64,000 bases of DNA from positions 34,998-98,997 of the forward strand of contig JANJTA010000006.1 of the NCBI GenBank assembly GCA_024711345.1. Direction: 5' to 3'. The notes below the pieces were generated by a model. That model did no database searches, was not told the origin of the DNA, and saw nothing but the letters and a program-made list of their open reading frames with translations. The translations under genes were made by a program, and so were the position numbers. The stretch's first letter is position 1; every line of letters begins with the position of its first letter. Below, one piece after another: positions 34,319 through 43,581 of the stretch. Source of the DNA: Rhodanobacter sp. (GTDB lineage Bacteria > Pseudomonadota > Gammaproteobacteria > Xanthomonadales > Rhodanobacteraceae).

Positions 34319-35590
34319 CTAGAACGTGCCGGCGAGCTTGAAGATCGGCAGGTACAGGGCGACCACCATGCCGCCGACCAGGGTGCCCAGCACCACCATG
34401 ATGATCGGTTCGAGCAAGGTGGAGAGGGTGTCGACGGCGTTGCTCACCTCTTCCTCGTAGAACTCGGCCACCTTGAACAGCATGTTGTCCAGCGCGCCGG
34501 ATTCCTCGCCGATCGCGGTCATCTGCACCACCATGTTCGGGAACAGGCCGGTCTGCTTCATCGCCAGCTGCAGCTGGTGGCCCACCGAGATGTCGTCGCG
34601 CATCTGCTTGACCGCGTCGCCGTAGACGACGCTGCCGGTGGCGCCGGCCACCGCGTCCATCGCCTCCACCAGCGGCACGCCGGCGCGGAAGGTCACGCCC
34701 AGCGTGCGGGCGAAGCGGGCTATCGCCGAGTTGCGCACGATGTTGCCCATCACCGGCATCTTCAGCGACATGCGGTCGAGGAAGTGGGCGAACTTCACCG
34801 AGCGTTTCTTCGCGATGATGATCGCGGCGATGCTGCCACCGATGATGCCGACGACGACGAACCAGTAGCTCTGCATGAACTCCGAGGAGGTCACCAGCAG
34901 CTGGGTCGGAGCCGGCAGCTGCGCACCGGCGTCCTGGAAGGTCTTGGCGAACACCGGCACCACGAACAGCAGCATGATCAGGCAGACCAGGAACACCACC
35001 ACCAGCACCATCGCCGGGTAGAACAGCGCCTTCTTGATCTTCTTCTTGATCGCCTCGGTGCGTTCCTTGTAGGTGGCCACGGTGTCCAGCACGGTGTCGA
35101 GCACGCCGGAGGCCTCGCCAGCCCTCACCAGGTTGCAGTACAGCTCGTCGAACTGCACCGGATAGCGGCCCAGCGCCTCGTGCAGCGACGAGCCGCCCTC
35201 GATGTTCTGCTTGATGTCGGTGAGGACGTTCTTGAAGCGGACGTTCTTCTGGCCGTCGGCGATGATGTCGAAGGCCTGGATCATCGGCACGCCGGACGCC
35301 ATCATGGTGGCGATCTGGCGGCTGAAGATGGCCACGTCGCCCGGCTTGATGGTGCTGCCGGTGGAGCCGAACAGCGGCTTCGCGCGCTCGCGCACGGTCT
35401 GCGGGTTCATGCCCTGGCGGCGCAGCTCGGCCTTGACCAGCGTGGCGTTCTTCGCCGGCATGTCGCCCTTCATGCGCTTGCCGCGCTTGTCCAGCGCAAC
35501 CCACTCGTAGACGGTCAGCTTGCTGACTTCGGCGCGCTGGGCACCCAGCTCGCGCGCCTTGTTGATGTTGGTTGCGGTAGCCGTGGCCAT
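34319..35590 (-). CDS. pilC: Type IV pilus inner-membrane platform protein
   Basis: A 423-residue protein with two T2SSF domains (about 85-210 and 290-410) and membrane helices near 185-210, 240-260 and 395-415. It anchors the pilus motor and assists subunit insertion. Of two adjacent in-frame ATGs, 35590 is preferred because GGGGGA lies 8 bases upstream. It faces the same way as pilB, 145 bases downstream of it. Confidence 0.94.
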   Translation of the reverse strand: MATATATNINKARELGAQRAEVSKLTVYEWVALDKRGKRMKGDMPAKNATLVKAELRRQGMNPQTVRERAKPLFGSTGSTIKPGDVAIFSRQIATMMASGVPMIQAFDIIADGQKNVRFKNVLTDIKQNIEGGSSLHEALGRYPVQFDELYCNLVRAGEASGVLDTVLDTVATYKERTEAIKKKIKKALFYPAMVLVVVFLVCLIMLLFVVPVFAKTFQDAGAQLPAPTQLLVTSSEFMQSYWFVVVGIIGGSIAAIIIAKKRSVKFAHFLDRMSLKMPVMGNIVRNSAIARFARTLGVTFRAGVPLVEAMDAVAGATGSVVYGDAVKQMRDDISVGHQLQLAMKQTGLFPNMVVQMTAIGEESGALDNMLFKVAEFYEEEVSNAVDTLSTLLEPIIMVVLGTLVGGMVVALYLPIFKLAGTF

Positions 35591-35735
35591 GCGCATCTTC
35601 CCCCAGTGGTCCAGTCCCGGAGCCGCCCCGTGCGGGCGGCAGACAAGATATTTGGTACAGCTTATGCCAATTTTGCGGCGCCAAACCGTGGCGGCGGACG
35701 CAAGTTTGGCGCGACGGAGGCTCCGGACCCGTCGC

Positions 35736-37460
35736 TCATTCCTTGGTGACGCGGTCGATTTCGGTCAGGCTGGTCAGCCCCTGCTTCACCTTCAGCAGCG
35801 CCGAGGCGCGCAAGTCGTTGACCCCGGCCGCCCTGGCCGCCTCGGCGATCTGCAGCGCGTTGCCGCCCTGCAGGATGATCTTCTGGATCTCCTCCAGCAT
35901 CGGCATCACCTGGTAGATGCCCACGCGGCCCTTGTAGCCGTCGTTGCAGCCGTCGCAGCCGACGGCCTCGTAAACGGTCAGTCCGGCGTCGATGTCGGCC
36001 TGGGTGAAGCCGGCGGCCAGCAGCACCTGCGGCGGCAGTTCGATCGGCTTCTTGCAGTCGTGCAGGCGCCGCGCCAGGCGCTGGGCGATGATCAGGGTCA
36101 CCGACGAGGTGATGTTGTACGGGGCGATGCCCATGTTCATCAGGCGCGAGATGGTCTGCGCCGCGTCGTTGGTGTGCAGGGTGGACAGCACCATGTGACC
36201 GGTCTGCGCCGCCTTGATGGCGATCTCGGCGGTCTCCAGGTCACGGATCTCGCCGACCATGATCACGTCCGGGTCCTGACGCAGGAACGAACGCAGCGCG
36301 CTGGCGAAGGTCATGCCGCGCTTCACGTTCTGCTGCACCTGGTTGATGCCCTCCACGCGGATTTCCACCGGGTCCTCCACCGTGGAGATGTTGCGTTCGG
36401 CGGTATTGAGCATGTTCAGACCGGTGTACAGCGACACCGTCTTGCCCGAGCCGGTGGGGCCGGTGACCAGCACCATGCCGTAGGGCTTGTGGATGGCGTC
36501 GACGTAGAGCTTCTGCTGCTCCGGCTCGTAGCCGAGCTTCTCGATGCCGATCCTGGCCGCCGAGCCGTCCAGGATGCGCAGCACGATCTTCTCGCCGAAC
36601 AGGGTGGGCAGCGTGCTGACGCGGAAGTCGACGGCACGGGTCTTGGACAGGTTGAGCTTGATGCGCCCGTCCTGCGGCACGCGCTTCTCGGCGATGTCCA
36701 GCTGCGCCATGACCTTGATGCGCGAGGCGATGCGGTTGGCCATTTTCATGGGCGGGTTGGACACCGCCTTGAGGATGCCGTCCATGCGCAGGCGCACCCG
36801 GTACTGGCTTTCGAACGGCTCGAAATGGATGTCCGAGGCGCCGCGGCGGATCGCGTCGACCAGGATCTTGTTGACGAACTTCACCACCGGCGCGTCGTCG
36901 TTCGCGTTCGCGTCGACACCGCTGCTCGACTCGTTCTCGTCCTCGCCGCCCTCGATGTCCAGCTCGTCCAGTTCGCCGCCGCCCATCTCGGGCATGGTGT
37001 TGCGCAGGTTGTTGAGCAGGCTCTCGATCACCCGCTGCAGCGAGCCGCGCTCCACCAGGATCGGCTCCACCATGCAGTTGGAGTGGAACTTGATCTCGTC
37101 CAGCGCGTGCGACTGCATCGGGTCGGCAATGCCCACGAACAAGCGCTTGCCGCGGCGGAACAGCGGCAGCGCCTGGTGCTTGGTGATCAGCGCCTCGCTG
37201 ATCAGGTCCAGCGGCATCGTGGCCGGGTTCAATACGGACACGTCCATCATCGGCATGCCGAACTCGGCCGAGGCGACCCGGGTCAGTTCGGCGCTGTCGA
37301 CCAGGTTGTGGTCCAGCAGCCAGGCACTCAGCGTGGCCTTCTGCTGGTTGCTGTCGAGCATGGCCTTGCGGACCACGTCCTCGGGCATCACGCCCTCGGA
37401 GACCAACCGGCGGGCCATGCCGGACAGGCCCGCGAGCGATGGCTGCAATTGAGATGACAT
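35736..37460 (-). CDS. pilB: Type IV pilus extension ATPase
   Basis: A 574-residue hexameric ATPase. The N-terminal MshEN domain (about 30-150) is followed by an acidic Ser/Glu linker near 160-185. The motor domain carries Walker A GPTGSGKT, the Asp box region STVEDPVEIRVEGINQVQ, Walker B DPDVIMVGEIRDLETA and the His box THTNDAAQTISRL-like segment. A zinc-type CDGCNDGYKGR lies near the end. It powers pilin polymerisation on PilC. Confidence 0.95.
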   Translation of the reverse strand: MSSQLQPSLAGLSGMARRLVSEGVMPEDVVRKAMLDSNQQKATLSAWLLDHNLVDSAELTRVASAEFGMPMMDVSVLNPATMPLDLISEALITKHQALPLFRRGKRLFVGIADPMQSHALDEIKFHSNCMVEPILVERGSLQRVIESLLNNLRNTMPEMGGGELDELDIEGGEDENESSSGVDANANDDAPVVKFVNKILVDAIRRGASDIHFEPFESQYRVRLRMDGILKAVSNPPMKMANRIASRIKVMAQLDIAEKRVPQDGRIKLNLSKTRAVDFRVSTLPTLFGEKIVLRILDGSAARIGIEKLGYEPEQQKLYVDAIHKPYGMVLVTGPTGSGKTVSLYTGLNMLNTAERNISTVEDPVEIRVEGINQVQQNVKRGMTFASALRSFLRQDPDVIMVGEIRDLETAEIAIKAAQTGHMVLSTLHTNDAAQTISRLMNMGIAPYNITSSVTLIIAQRLARRLHDCKKPIELPPQVLLAAGFTQADIDAGLTVYEAVGCDGCNDGYKGRVGIYQVMPMLEEIQKIILQGGNALQIAEAARAAGVNDLRASALLKVKQGLTSLTEIDRVTKE

Positions 37461-37612
37461 AAACGACTCGACATGGCCCCTGTATGTGGTTGAATCTACC
37501 GCAGTCCGGCGCGCAGGTCACCCATCGCCGGCAGCCGGGGCCGCGCAGGTTGACGCAGCGCACAAGCCGGCTTCGCAGGGCGCTGCGGGGGAGGCGCCTA
37601 CCCGGTCCCTCC

Positions 37613-37732
37613 TTGCGCAGAACTCATATCCGGTCTTTTCCTCGGCGCAGGGATCCCGTAATCGGTTCTTTCCTTGGAACAGGAACCCATATTCGGTCCC
37701 CTCTTGGAACAGGAACGCCATATTCGGTCCCT
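37613..37732. repeat. Degenerate tandem repeat of about 30 bp, four units
   Basis: The last two units (37673-37702 and 37703-37732) begin CTTGGAACAGGAAC and end ATATTCGGTCCC(C)T, nearly identical over 30 bases. Two older-looking units precede them, ending ATATCCGGTCTTTTC and TAATCGGTTCTTTC. Confidence 0.75.
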
Positions 37733-37753
37733 CCCCTGCGTGCAGGGGGAGGG
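37729..37753. repeat. GC-run hairpin, family 3
   Basis: CCCTCCCCTGC (37729-37739) pairs with GCAGGGGGAGGG (37742-37753). The same hairpin with a slightly different loop occurs at 56376-56397. Confidence 0.8.
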
Positions 37754-37923
37754 CAGGAGGGGGTAAGGCTCTTGATCTCCCGCAGAGCCTCTCAAAGCTT
37801 CCCGCCAGCTTCGTTGCCGCCTCCCGGTCGTCGCGTTGGATGAGGCCGTAAAACCCCAACCCCGTCCGCAACCCCGGCCAGCCTTCACGCTATGATCCCC
37901 GCTCCACCCGGGGGAGCCGCCTG

Positions 37924-38778
37924 TTGAACCGCCTGAGCATCATCCTGCCCGCCAAGAACGAGGCCCCCGCGCTGGCCACGCTGCTGCCGCGCCTGCGCGC
38001 CGCGCACCCGGAGGCCGAAATCATCGTGGTCGACGACGGCTCCACCGACGACACCCGCGGCATCTGCGCAAGCAGCGGCGTGCAGTGCCTGTCCTCGCCG
38101 TACTCGATGGGCAACGGCGCCGCGATCAAGCGCGGCGCCCGCGCCGCCACTGGCGACATCCTGGTGTTCATGGATGGCGACGGCCAGCACGACCCGGCCG
38201 ACATCGCCCGCCTGCTGGAGAAACTGGAGCAGGGCTACGACATGGTGGTCGGCGCCCGCGACTGGGGCAGCCAGGCCGGCGTGGGCCGCGGCCTCGCCAA
38301 CACGCTGTACAACTGGCTGGCCACGCGCATGACCGGCCACCTGGTCGCCGACCTCACCTCCGGCTTCCGCGCCGTGCGCGCGGACAAGTTCCGCGAATTC
38401 CTGCACCTGCTGCCCAACGGCTTCAGCTACCCCACCACCAGCACCATGGCCTTCTTCCGCAGCGCCTACCCGGTGGCCTACGTTCCCATCAAGGCCGCCC
38501 AGCGCGTGGGCAAGAGCCACATCCGGCCGCTGCGCGATGGCATCCGCTTCCTGCTGATCATCTTCAAGATCGCCACGCTGTACTCGCCGCTGAAGCTGTT
38601 CGTGCCGGCGAGCGGCCTGTTCTTCCTGCTCGGCTGCGCCAACTACGCCTGGACCTTCGCGCACGAAGGCCGCCTGACCAACGGCAGCACGTTGATGTGG
38701 AGCGCTGCGGTGATCGTGTTTCTGATCGGGCTGGTGTCGGAGCAGATTACGGCGTTGACGTATCGTAGGGACGCGTGA
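37924..38778 (+). CDS. Family 2 (DPM1-like) glycosyltransferase with C-terminal membrane segments
   Basis: A 284-residue protein. The GT-A core shows LSIILPAKNEAPAL (about 4-17), EIIVVDDGSTDDT and FMDGDGQHDP (the DxD metal site at about 80-89), then the DPM-like DLTSGFRAVRADKFREF. Two hydrophobic segments close the chain (about 215-237 and 252-275). It probably transfers a sugar to a polyprenyl phosphate at the inner membrane. The TTG start is supported by GGGGGAG 7 bases upstream. It leads the surface-polysaccharide genes and still has the high GC of the core genome. Confidence 0.87.
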   Translation: MNRLSIILPAKNEAPALATLLPRLRAAHPEAEIIVVDDGSTDDTRGICASSGVQCLSSPYSMGNGAAIKRGARAATGDILVFMDGDGQHDPADIARLLEKLEQGYDMVVGARDWGSQAGVGRGLANTLYNWLATRMTGHLVADLTSGFRAVRADKFREFLHLLPNGFSYPTTSTMAFFRSAYPVAYVPIKAAQRVGKSHIRPLRDGIRFLLIIFKIATLYSPLKLFVPASGLFFLLGCANYAWTFAHEGRLTNGSTLMWSAAVIVFLIGLVSEQITALTYRRDA

Positions 38779-39893
38779 GAAAGATGTCAGGCAAGCTGGT
38801 TTTCATTGTTGGCACGCGCGCGCAACTGATCAAGGTTGCACCGGTTGTGGTGGCATGCGAGCAGAGGAAGCTGTCACCAGTAATGCTGATGACCGGTCAG
38901 CATCGCGAGACCATGCAAGACCTCGTCGACGAATTCGGGATCACCTCTCCCCAGATTCCGGTGGTGCAGGCTACAGAACGATCCACGATTTTTTCGTTGT
39001 TGAGCTGGGCACCATCGGCCTATCGAGGTATCAGGGACAAGCTCCATAAGCTTGCTGCAGTACCTGATGAAAAAACCTACGTGCTAGTTCACGGCGATAC
39101 CTTGTCGACACTTATTGCTTCGTTTGCGGCGCGTCGATGCAAGATCCGCGTCGTGCATCTGGAGAGTGGTCTGACTTCCGGTCGATTGTTCGACCCTTTT
39201 CCCGAAGAGCTGTTCAGGCGGCTGGTTTTTCGGATGACCGATATCGCGATGTGTCCGAACGCTGCCTCAGCCGAGTATATGCGTCGCCGTGACTGCGACC
39301 TGGTCGTAGACACGGAGGGCAATACGATCATCGACGCTGTACGCCTCACCGAGGCGACCAGTGTCACTCCGGATCCGGAGAACCCCTACCTTGTCGTGTC
39401 TTTGCATCGCTTCCAGAATCTGTATGAACGGAAGCGGCTTCTGCACTTGGTCGGGTTGATCGAGCGGCTGGCATTGCACCTGCACATCCAGTTCGTGTTG
39501 CACCCGGCGACTCGCGGAAGGCTGATCAAGGAAGGGCTACTGGAACGACTAGCTTCGAACGCCGGCATCACCGCCCTCCCACGCATGGGGTACAGAAAAT
39601 TTATTCGCCTGGCGGCTGGTGCTGCTTGCGTACTGACGGATGGCGGCTCCAATCAGGAGGAGCTGGCTGCCTTGGGTGTTCCCGTCGTTGTCATGCGATC
39701 GCGTACCGAGCGACCTGATGGTCTTGGCGAGAATGCGGTATTGGAGGGCGACCTGCTTGAGGGCGTGGCGGACTACATCATAAGTGGCGACTTCAAAAAG
39801 CTGCGTCGCACCCCAAGCGTGTTTGAGAAGAGCGGCCCATCGGATCGTATTGCTAGGTTCTTTGCCGACGACGGCATGACTGAGAACCAGTGA
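38775..39893 (+). CDS. UDP-N-acetylglucosamine 2-epimerase family protein
   Basis: A 372-residue WecB-type enzyme interconverting UDP-GlcNAc and UDP-ManNAc. Signatures are GTRAQLIKVAPVV (about 14-26), TGQHRETMQDLVDEF, LVHGDTLST, VHLESGLTSG and the late TDGGSNQEELAALGVPVVVMRSRTERPDG. The GTG at 38775 overlaps the preceding stop; ATG 38784 is an alternative. No ManNAc dehydrogenase follows, so the sugar may be used as ManNAc or the partner is elsewhere. From here the GC content drops clearly. Confidence 0.9.
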   Translation: MRKMSGKLVFIVGTRAQLIKVAPVVVACEQRKLSPVMLMTGQHRETMQDLVDEFGITSPQIPVVQATERSTIFSLLSWAPSAYRGIRDKLHKLAAVPDEKTYVLVHGDTLSTLIASFAARRCKIRVVHLESGLTSGRLFDPFPEELFRRLVFRMTDIAMCPNAASAEYMRRRDCDLVVDTEGNTIIDAVRLTEATSVTPDPENPYLVVSLHRFQNLYERKRLLHLVGLIERLALHLHIQFVLHPATRGRLIKEGLLERLASNAGITALPRMGYRKFIRLAAGAACVLTDGGSNQEELAALGVPVVVMRSRTERPDGLGENAVLEGDLLEGVADYIISGDFKKLRRTPSVFEKSGPSDRIARFFADDGMTENQ

Positions 39894-40065
39894 GAAGCTG
39901 AGGTGGCAAGAGGCGTGAAGTTTGATCTGTACTGCTTCCGATGGCTTCCGCATTGCATCTGAGTAAGCACTCGCTCCGGCTTCTGCAGGGCCGGCGTTGA
40001 TGGCGTGGATCGTCAGAAAGTCCCGTGCGTTCTCTAAATAGCGCTGTCCAACCAGGTTTTTTGCC

Positions 40066-41316
40066 TTGAGAAGTTATCGCCCCGGTGCCTTGGCGCGAAA
40101 TTCAGCGGTAGTGATGCTTTGGAGCGGCGCACGCTTGGGTGCTCAACTGCTCTGGGTGCTGCTTCTTGCCCGCGCGCTTGGTGCTTCCAGTTATGGAGCA
40201 TTCTCGGGTGTCATCGCCCTCGCGTTGGCAATGAGTGGGTTTGCCGGTCTGGGGCAGGGGCTGCGAATGTATCAGGATGCAGCGCGTGCCTCGGAACTGC
40301 TTGCCGATCGCTGGCGGCAAGCATCACGGGTGTTGATGTGGAGCGGCGCGGGGTTGGCCGTCATGTTCATGGCGGTCGCACATGGAATGTTCGTGGGCGC
40401 CGGTTGGCCATTATTGATGGCAGTTGCGATATCGGAACTTATCTTGGCCCCCGTCGTGTCCCAGGTAGCATTTGCGTATGCCTCACGCGACTGGATGGGG
40501 CATGCGGCAGCGGTCCCTGTAGCGCTTTCGGTGATGAGGATCCTGGCCGTCGTCGCGGTGGCCTTGCTGCCAGGCGGAGCAAGTATTGCGGGCTATGCGT
40601 GGCTGCACCTGCTGGCCACTGCTATAACCGCAGCTGTGTCGTGCGCCATCTGCATGCGTGAACTGAACATTACAAATGTTGATCGCGGACTGGGTCGAAG
40701 CGATGTATGGGCAGGGCTCGGATTTTCGGCGATCCAAGCCAGCGGACTGGCACTTGGCTCCATGGACAAAGCCTTCGCATTGCGCTGGGGAGGTGAGGTA
40801 CTGGCCGGCAACTACGTTGCAGCGTATCGGTTTATCAGTGTCGCGGTGTTGCCGGTAGACTCATTGATGATGGCCGCGCTGCCTCACTTGTTTCGGGCAG
40901 GAGCCGGGCGTGCCAAGGCAGGGCGCTTGCTTTTGGCACTGGCTGCGGCAACGGGTGGTTATGGCATCTTGATGGGAGCGGTGGCGTGGTGGGCGGCCGG
41001 ATTGCTGCCGTGGCTGCTGGGGCCGAGCTTCGGCCCTGCGCTTGTTGCTGCACGGATGCTGTCGGTCTACGTACCAATGTATTGCGTGCGTACACTGGGC
41101 ACCAATGCGTTGCTGGGGTTTGGCTGGAAACGTTGGCGTTTTGGTTGTGAACTGCTGGCTTTGCTTGTATTGGGGTTCACGGCAGCCTGGCGGACTCCGG
41201 TAGCAGGTCTTGCTGGCGCGGTTGAGGCACTGCTGGCTGCGGAGACAGTTCTTTTGTTGCTGATCTGGGGCGGAGTGTTCTTCCGTGTTCTTTACCGTCC
41301 TTGGGAAACGGCGTGA
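40066..41316 (+). CDS. Wzx-type polysaccharide flippase
   Basis: A 416-residue MATE/MOP-superfamily membrane protein with about 12 helices. The start RSYRPGALARNSAVVMLWSGARLGAQLLWVLLLARALG is typical of repeat-unit flippases, which turn undecaprenyl-linked oligosaccharides across the inner membrane. The start is a TTG with a weak upstream AGG. The 172 bases before it hold no gene. It overlaps the following methyltransferase by 4 bases. Confidence 0.85.
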   Translation: MRSYRPGALARNSAVVMLWSGARLGAQLLWVLLLARALGASSYGAFSGVIALALAMSGFAGLGQGLRMYQDAARASELLADRWRQASRVLMWSGAGLAVMFMAVAHGMFVGAGWPLLMAVAISELILAPVVSQVAFAYASRDWMGHAAAVPVALSVMRILAVVAVALLPGGASIAGYAWLHLLATAITAAVSCAICMRELNITNVDRGLGRSDVWAGLGFSAIQASGLALGSMDKAFALRWGGEVLAGNYVAAYRFISVAVLPVDSLMMAALPHLFRAGAGRAKAGRLLLALAAATGGYGILMGAVAWWAAGLLPWLLGPSFGPALVAARMLSVYVPMYCVRTLGTNALLGFGWKRWRFGCELLALLVLGFTAAWRTPVAGLAGAVEALLAAETVLLLLIWGGVFFRVLYRPWETA

Positions 41317-42113
41317 GTAACGAATATCTGCACGCAGTGCGCGAGTTCGAGCTCGATCGTGTGCTGCGCGAATTTCCACCGGTCGCTCGTGGTGAGGCTC
41401 CACCCCAGGTACTGGATCTCGGTGCGGGAACCGGCCATCAGGCCGCCTTGTTGCAATCGATGGGCTACCGGGTAACGGCGGTGGATTTGCCTGCCAGCGA
41501 CTATGCCAGCCATAGGGTGTTCCCGGTGATTGATTACGACGGCCGTGCATTGCCTTTGCCGGATGGCATGTTCGATGTCGTTTTCAGTTCGAATGTGCTC
41601 GAACATGTTCAGGATATCGTCACGCTGCTTCGGGAGGTACATCGTGTGCTTGGGCCGGATGGCGTGGCCATCCATATACTGCCCACCCCGGCGTGGCGGT
41701 GGTGGACCACGTTCGTGCATTATCCGTGGGTGTTGCTGCGGGCATGGCAGGTACTCAGTGGCAGTGGTTCCCGGCGGGGCGGGGCGGGCGCAGGTGATGG
41801 TCAAGTTCCCTCTCGGCGCAGGATCGGTTCATGGAGTGCGCTGCTATGGCCGAGGCGCCATGGCGAGAGAGGTACGACCCTGACTGAGCCCTACTACTAT
41901 GGTGAGCGCTGGTGGCGTGCCACGTTTGCGGCGGCTGGCTTCTACACTGAAGCCAGCTATCCAGTCGGCCTGTTCTATACAGGCGGCATGCTTCTGGCGG
42001 AACGCTTGCCGATGAGACGGCGAGTCGCGCTGGCGCGCTGGCTTGGCTCTGCATGCCGTGTCTATGTCCTTCGGCCCGAGCACGCTGCGGCCACGCCCGC
42101 TCCAGACCGTTGA
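41313..42113 (+). CDS. SAM-dependent methyltransferase (Methyltransf_11-like)
   Basis: A 266-residue protein. The GTG at 41313 overlaps the flippase stop as GTGA. The Rossmann core shows VLDLGAGTGHQAALLQ (about 35-50), a late acidic loop TAVDLP, and FDVVFSSNVLEHVQD (motif near 95-105). A hydrophobic, tryptophan-rich middle (WRWWTTFVHYPWVLLRAW) could associate with the membrane. It probably methylates a sugar or lipid-linked intermediate of the local polysaccharide. Confidence 0.82.
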   Translation: MSNEYLHAVREFELDRVLREFPPVARGEAPPQVLDLGAGTGHQAALLQSMGYRVTAVDLPASDYASHRVFPVIDYDGRALPLPDGMFDVVFSSNVLEHVQDIVTLLREVHRVLGPDGVAIHILPTPAWRWWTTFVHYPWVLLRAWQVLSGSGSRRGGAGAGDGQVPSRRRIGSWSALLWPRRHGERGTTLTEPYYYGERWWRATFAAAGFYTEASYPVGLFYTGGMLLAERLPMRRRVALARWLGSACRVYVLRPEHAAATPAPDR

Positions 42114-42132
42114 TGTTAGGGTCCCGATCACG

Positions 42133-43119
42133 ATGAATATGCCGACGAATTGCAGTTATTCCCGCCTCGTTGATCCAGAATCCGAAGTGCCATTGAGGTG
42201 CGATGCGTCCGCTTGCACTTCGCCTGGCGGGAAGCAATACCCAGTCGTGGATGGCATCCCACGTTTCGTCGGCAGCGAGAACTATGCGCGTGCATTCGGC
42301 GAGCAGTGGCTGCGCTTCCCTCGGACCCAGCTGGATTCGGCAACCGGCATTCCGCTGTCAGCTACCCGATTGCAGCGCTGCTTGCGCACGGGGCTGGATT
42401 CGCTATCAGGGCAGCTGGTGCTTGAGGCAGGTTCGGGCGCGGGCCGGTTCACAGAGCTGCTGCTTGCGCACGGTGCCACGGTGGATTCCTTCGACTTCTC
42501 GGCAGCAGTGGCTGCAAACGCGGCGAACAACGGCGGCCATCCTCGCCTCAGCTTGGTCCAAGCCGACATTCGCAAAATGCCGTTTCCGCGACAGAGCTAC
42601 GATTGCGTGCTGTGCCTCGGGGTGATCCAGCACACTCCCGACCCCGAGGAAAGCATACGGGCCTTGTGGTCAAGGGTGCGCCCTGGTGGTCGTCTCGTTT
42701 TCGACCATTACCGTTCGAAGCTACGGAACTATCTGCCCCCTCCATTTGGGGTGGCTGGGCTCGTTTATCGTTGGTATTTCCTGCGCGTACCCAAGGAGCA
42801 TCGTTACGCCGCGGTCAAGCGAGTATTCGATATATGGTTCCCGTGGGTCTGGCGGTTTCGGGATTCGAGATTCATGCAGTTAGTGCTAAGCAGGCTGACG
42901 CCGATCGTCAACTATTACCCGCATTTCGGTCTGCGCGACCGGCAGATGTACTACGAGTGGATGCTGCTCGATACCCATGACGCTATGACCGATGTTTATA
43001 AGCACCGGAGGACTGCAGCGCAGATTCGTCGCTTCCTGACGGAACTTGGCGCAGAGGAGATTGAGGTCACTCACGGAGGGAACGGTGTGGAGGCATCGTG
43101 CAGGAAGCCAGTGTGTTGA
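42133..43119 (+). CDS. SAM-dependent methyltransferase with N-terminal Trm112-like segment
   Basis: A 328-residue protein. The first 55 residues (CSYSRLVDPESEVPLRC...KQYPVVDGIPRFV) look like a Trm112/YcaR-type leader. The methyltransferase core follows: LVLEAGSGAGRFTELLLAHGA, VDSFDFSAAV and YDCVLCLGVIQHTPDPEESIRAL, with RPGGRLVFDHY. ATG 42133 is chosen; the longer frame overlaps the previous gene by 70 bases. Its position between other sugar-modifying genes suggests a polysaccharide substrate. Confidence 0.82.
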   Translation: MNMPTNCSYSRLVDPESEVPLRCDASACTSPGGKQYPVVDGIPRFVGSENYARAFGEQWLRFPRTQLDSATGIPLSATRLQRCLRTGLDSLSGQLVLEAGSGAGRFTELLLAHGATVDSFDFSAAVAANAANNGGHPRLSLVQADIRKMPFPRQSYDCVLCLGVIQHTPDPEESIRALWSRVRPGGRLVFDHYRSKLRNYLPPPFGVAGLVYRWYFLRVPKEHRYAAVKRVFDIWFPWVWRFRDSRFMQLVLSRLTPIVNYYPHFGLRDRQMYYEWMLLDTHDAMTDVYKHRRTAAQIRRFLTELGAEEIEVTHGGNGVEASCRKPVC

Positions 43120-43203
43120 TCTCGGACAAATTGCTCGACCGAGGTGGTACGCGTAGATTAGCGAAGCACACACCAGTGACCTCGCAATCAGGGAATTGAA
43201 GCA

Positions 43204-43476
43204 ATGTTGAAACATTGGGTGCGCGCGCGGCGCACGCTGCAAGGGTCGACCTGGATGCCGGATGTTCCCGAATGGCAGCAACGGATCATCAGCCAAGTAT
43301 TGCCTTATTCGCAGCATCTTTTTCCTCTCGTGTCGCGCCAAGGGGCGGTCACGATTGATGATTACGGCTACTGGGAAGGAGCGAGGAAAGCAACTGATGA
43401 ATACCTCGCGGCCCACGGTATCCTGGCGTTGCTGCACCGGATCGACTATTCGGGGCGGCAGTTCATCAAACCATGA
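43204..43476 (+). pseudogene. TylF/MycF-type methyltransferase remnant with internal deletion
   Basis: A 90-residue frame. Residues 40-90 (LFPLVSRQGAVTIDDYGYWEG, ARKATDEYLAAHGI, LHRIDYSGRQFIK) match the C-terminal end of TylF/macrocin O-methyltransferases, with the metal-binding DDYG. Residues about 18-37 (MPDVPEWQQRIISQVLPYS) resemble the region just before the SAM-binding fold. The intervening 150 or so residues with the SAM site are missing, with the frame kept. An intact enzyme is about 240 residues or more, so this should be inactive. Confidence 0.65.
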
Positions 43477-43581
43477 TCCGGCTATGAACCTCGCGATGAG
43501 CCGATCCCGAACAGCAGGTTGCCGGTTGCGGCCAAATAGCAGCGCAATCGCGCATAGCCATCGGTCCATGGATGTTCGTCC

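Larger units (their letters stand above)
37461..37923. other. Intergenic region between pilB and the polysaccharide island, repeat-rich
   Basis: A 463-base divergent gap with no convincing gene. It holds degenerate tandem repeats of about 30 bases (roughly 37613-37732) and a family-3 GC-run hairpin (37729-37753). Short open frames across it are composed of the repeat sequence and lack ribosome sites. Promoters of pilB and of the glycosyltransferase should lie here, but no clear hexamer pair stands out. Confidence 0.7.

Noticed and set aside
37484..37888. Several frames of 96-121 codons between pilB and the glycosyltransferase
   Set aside because: They encode tandem-repeat and hairpin sequence, occur on both strands and have no start signals.
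43204..43476. Complete small methyltransferase
   Set aside because: The SAM-binding region is absent, so it is treated as a remnant.
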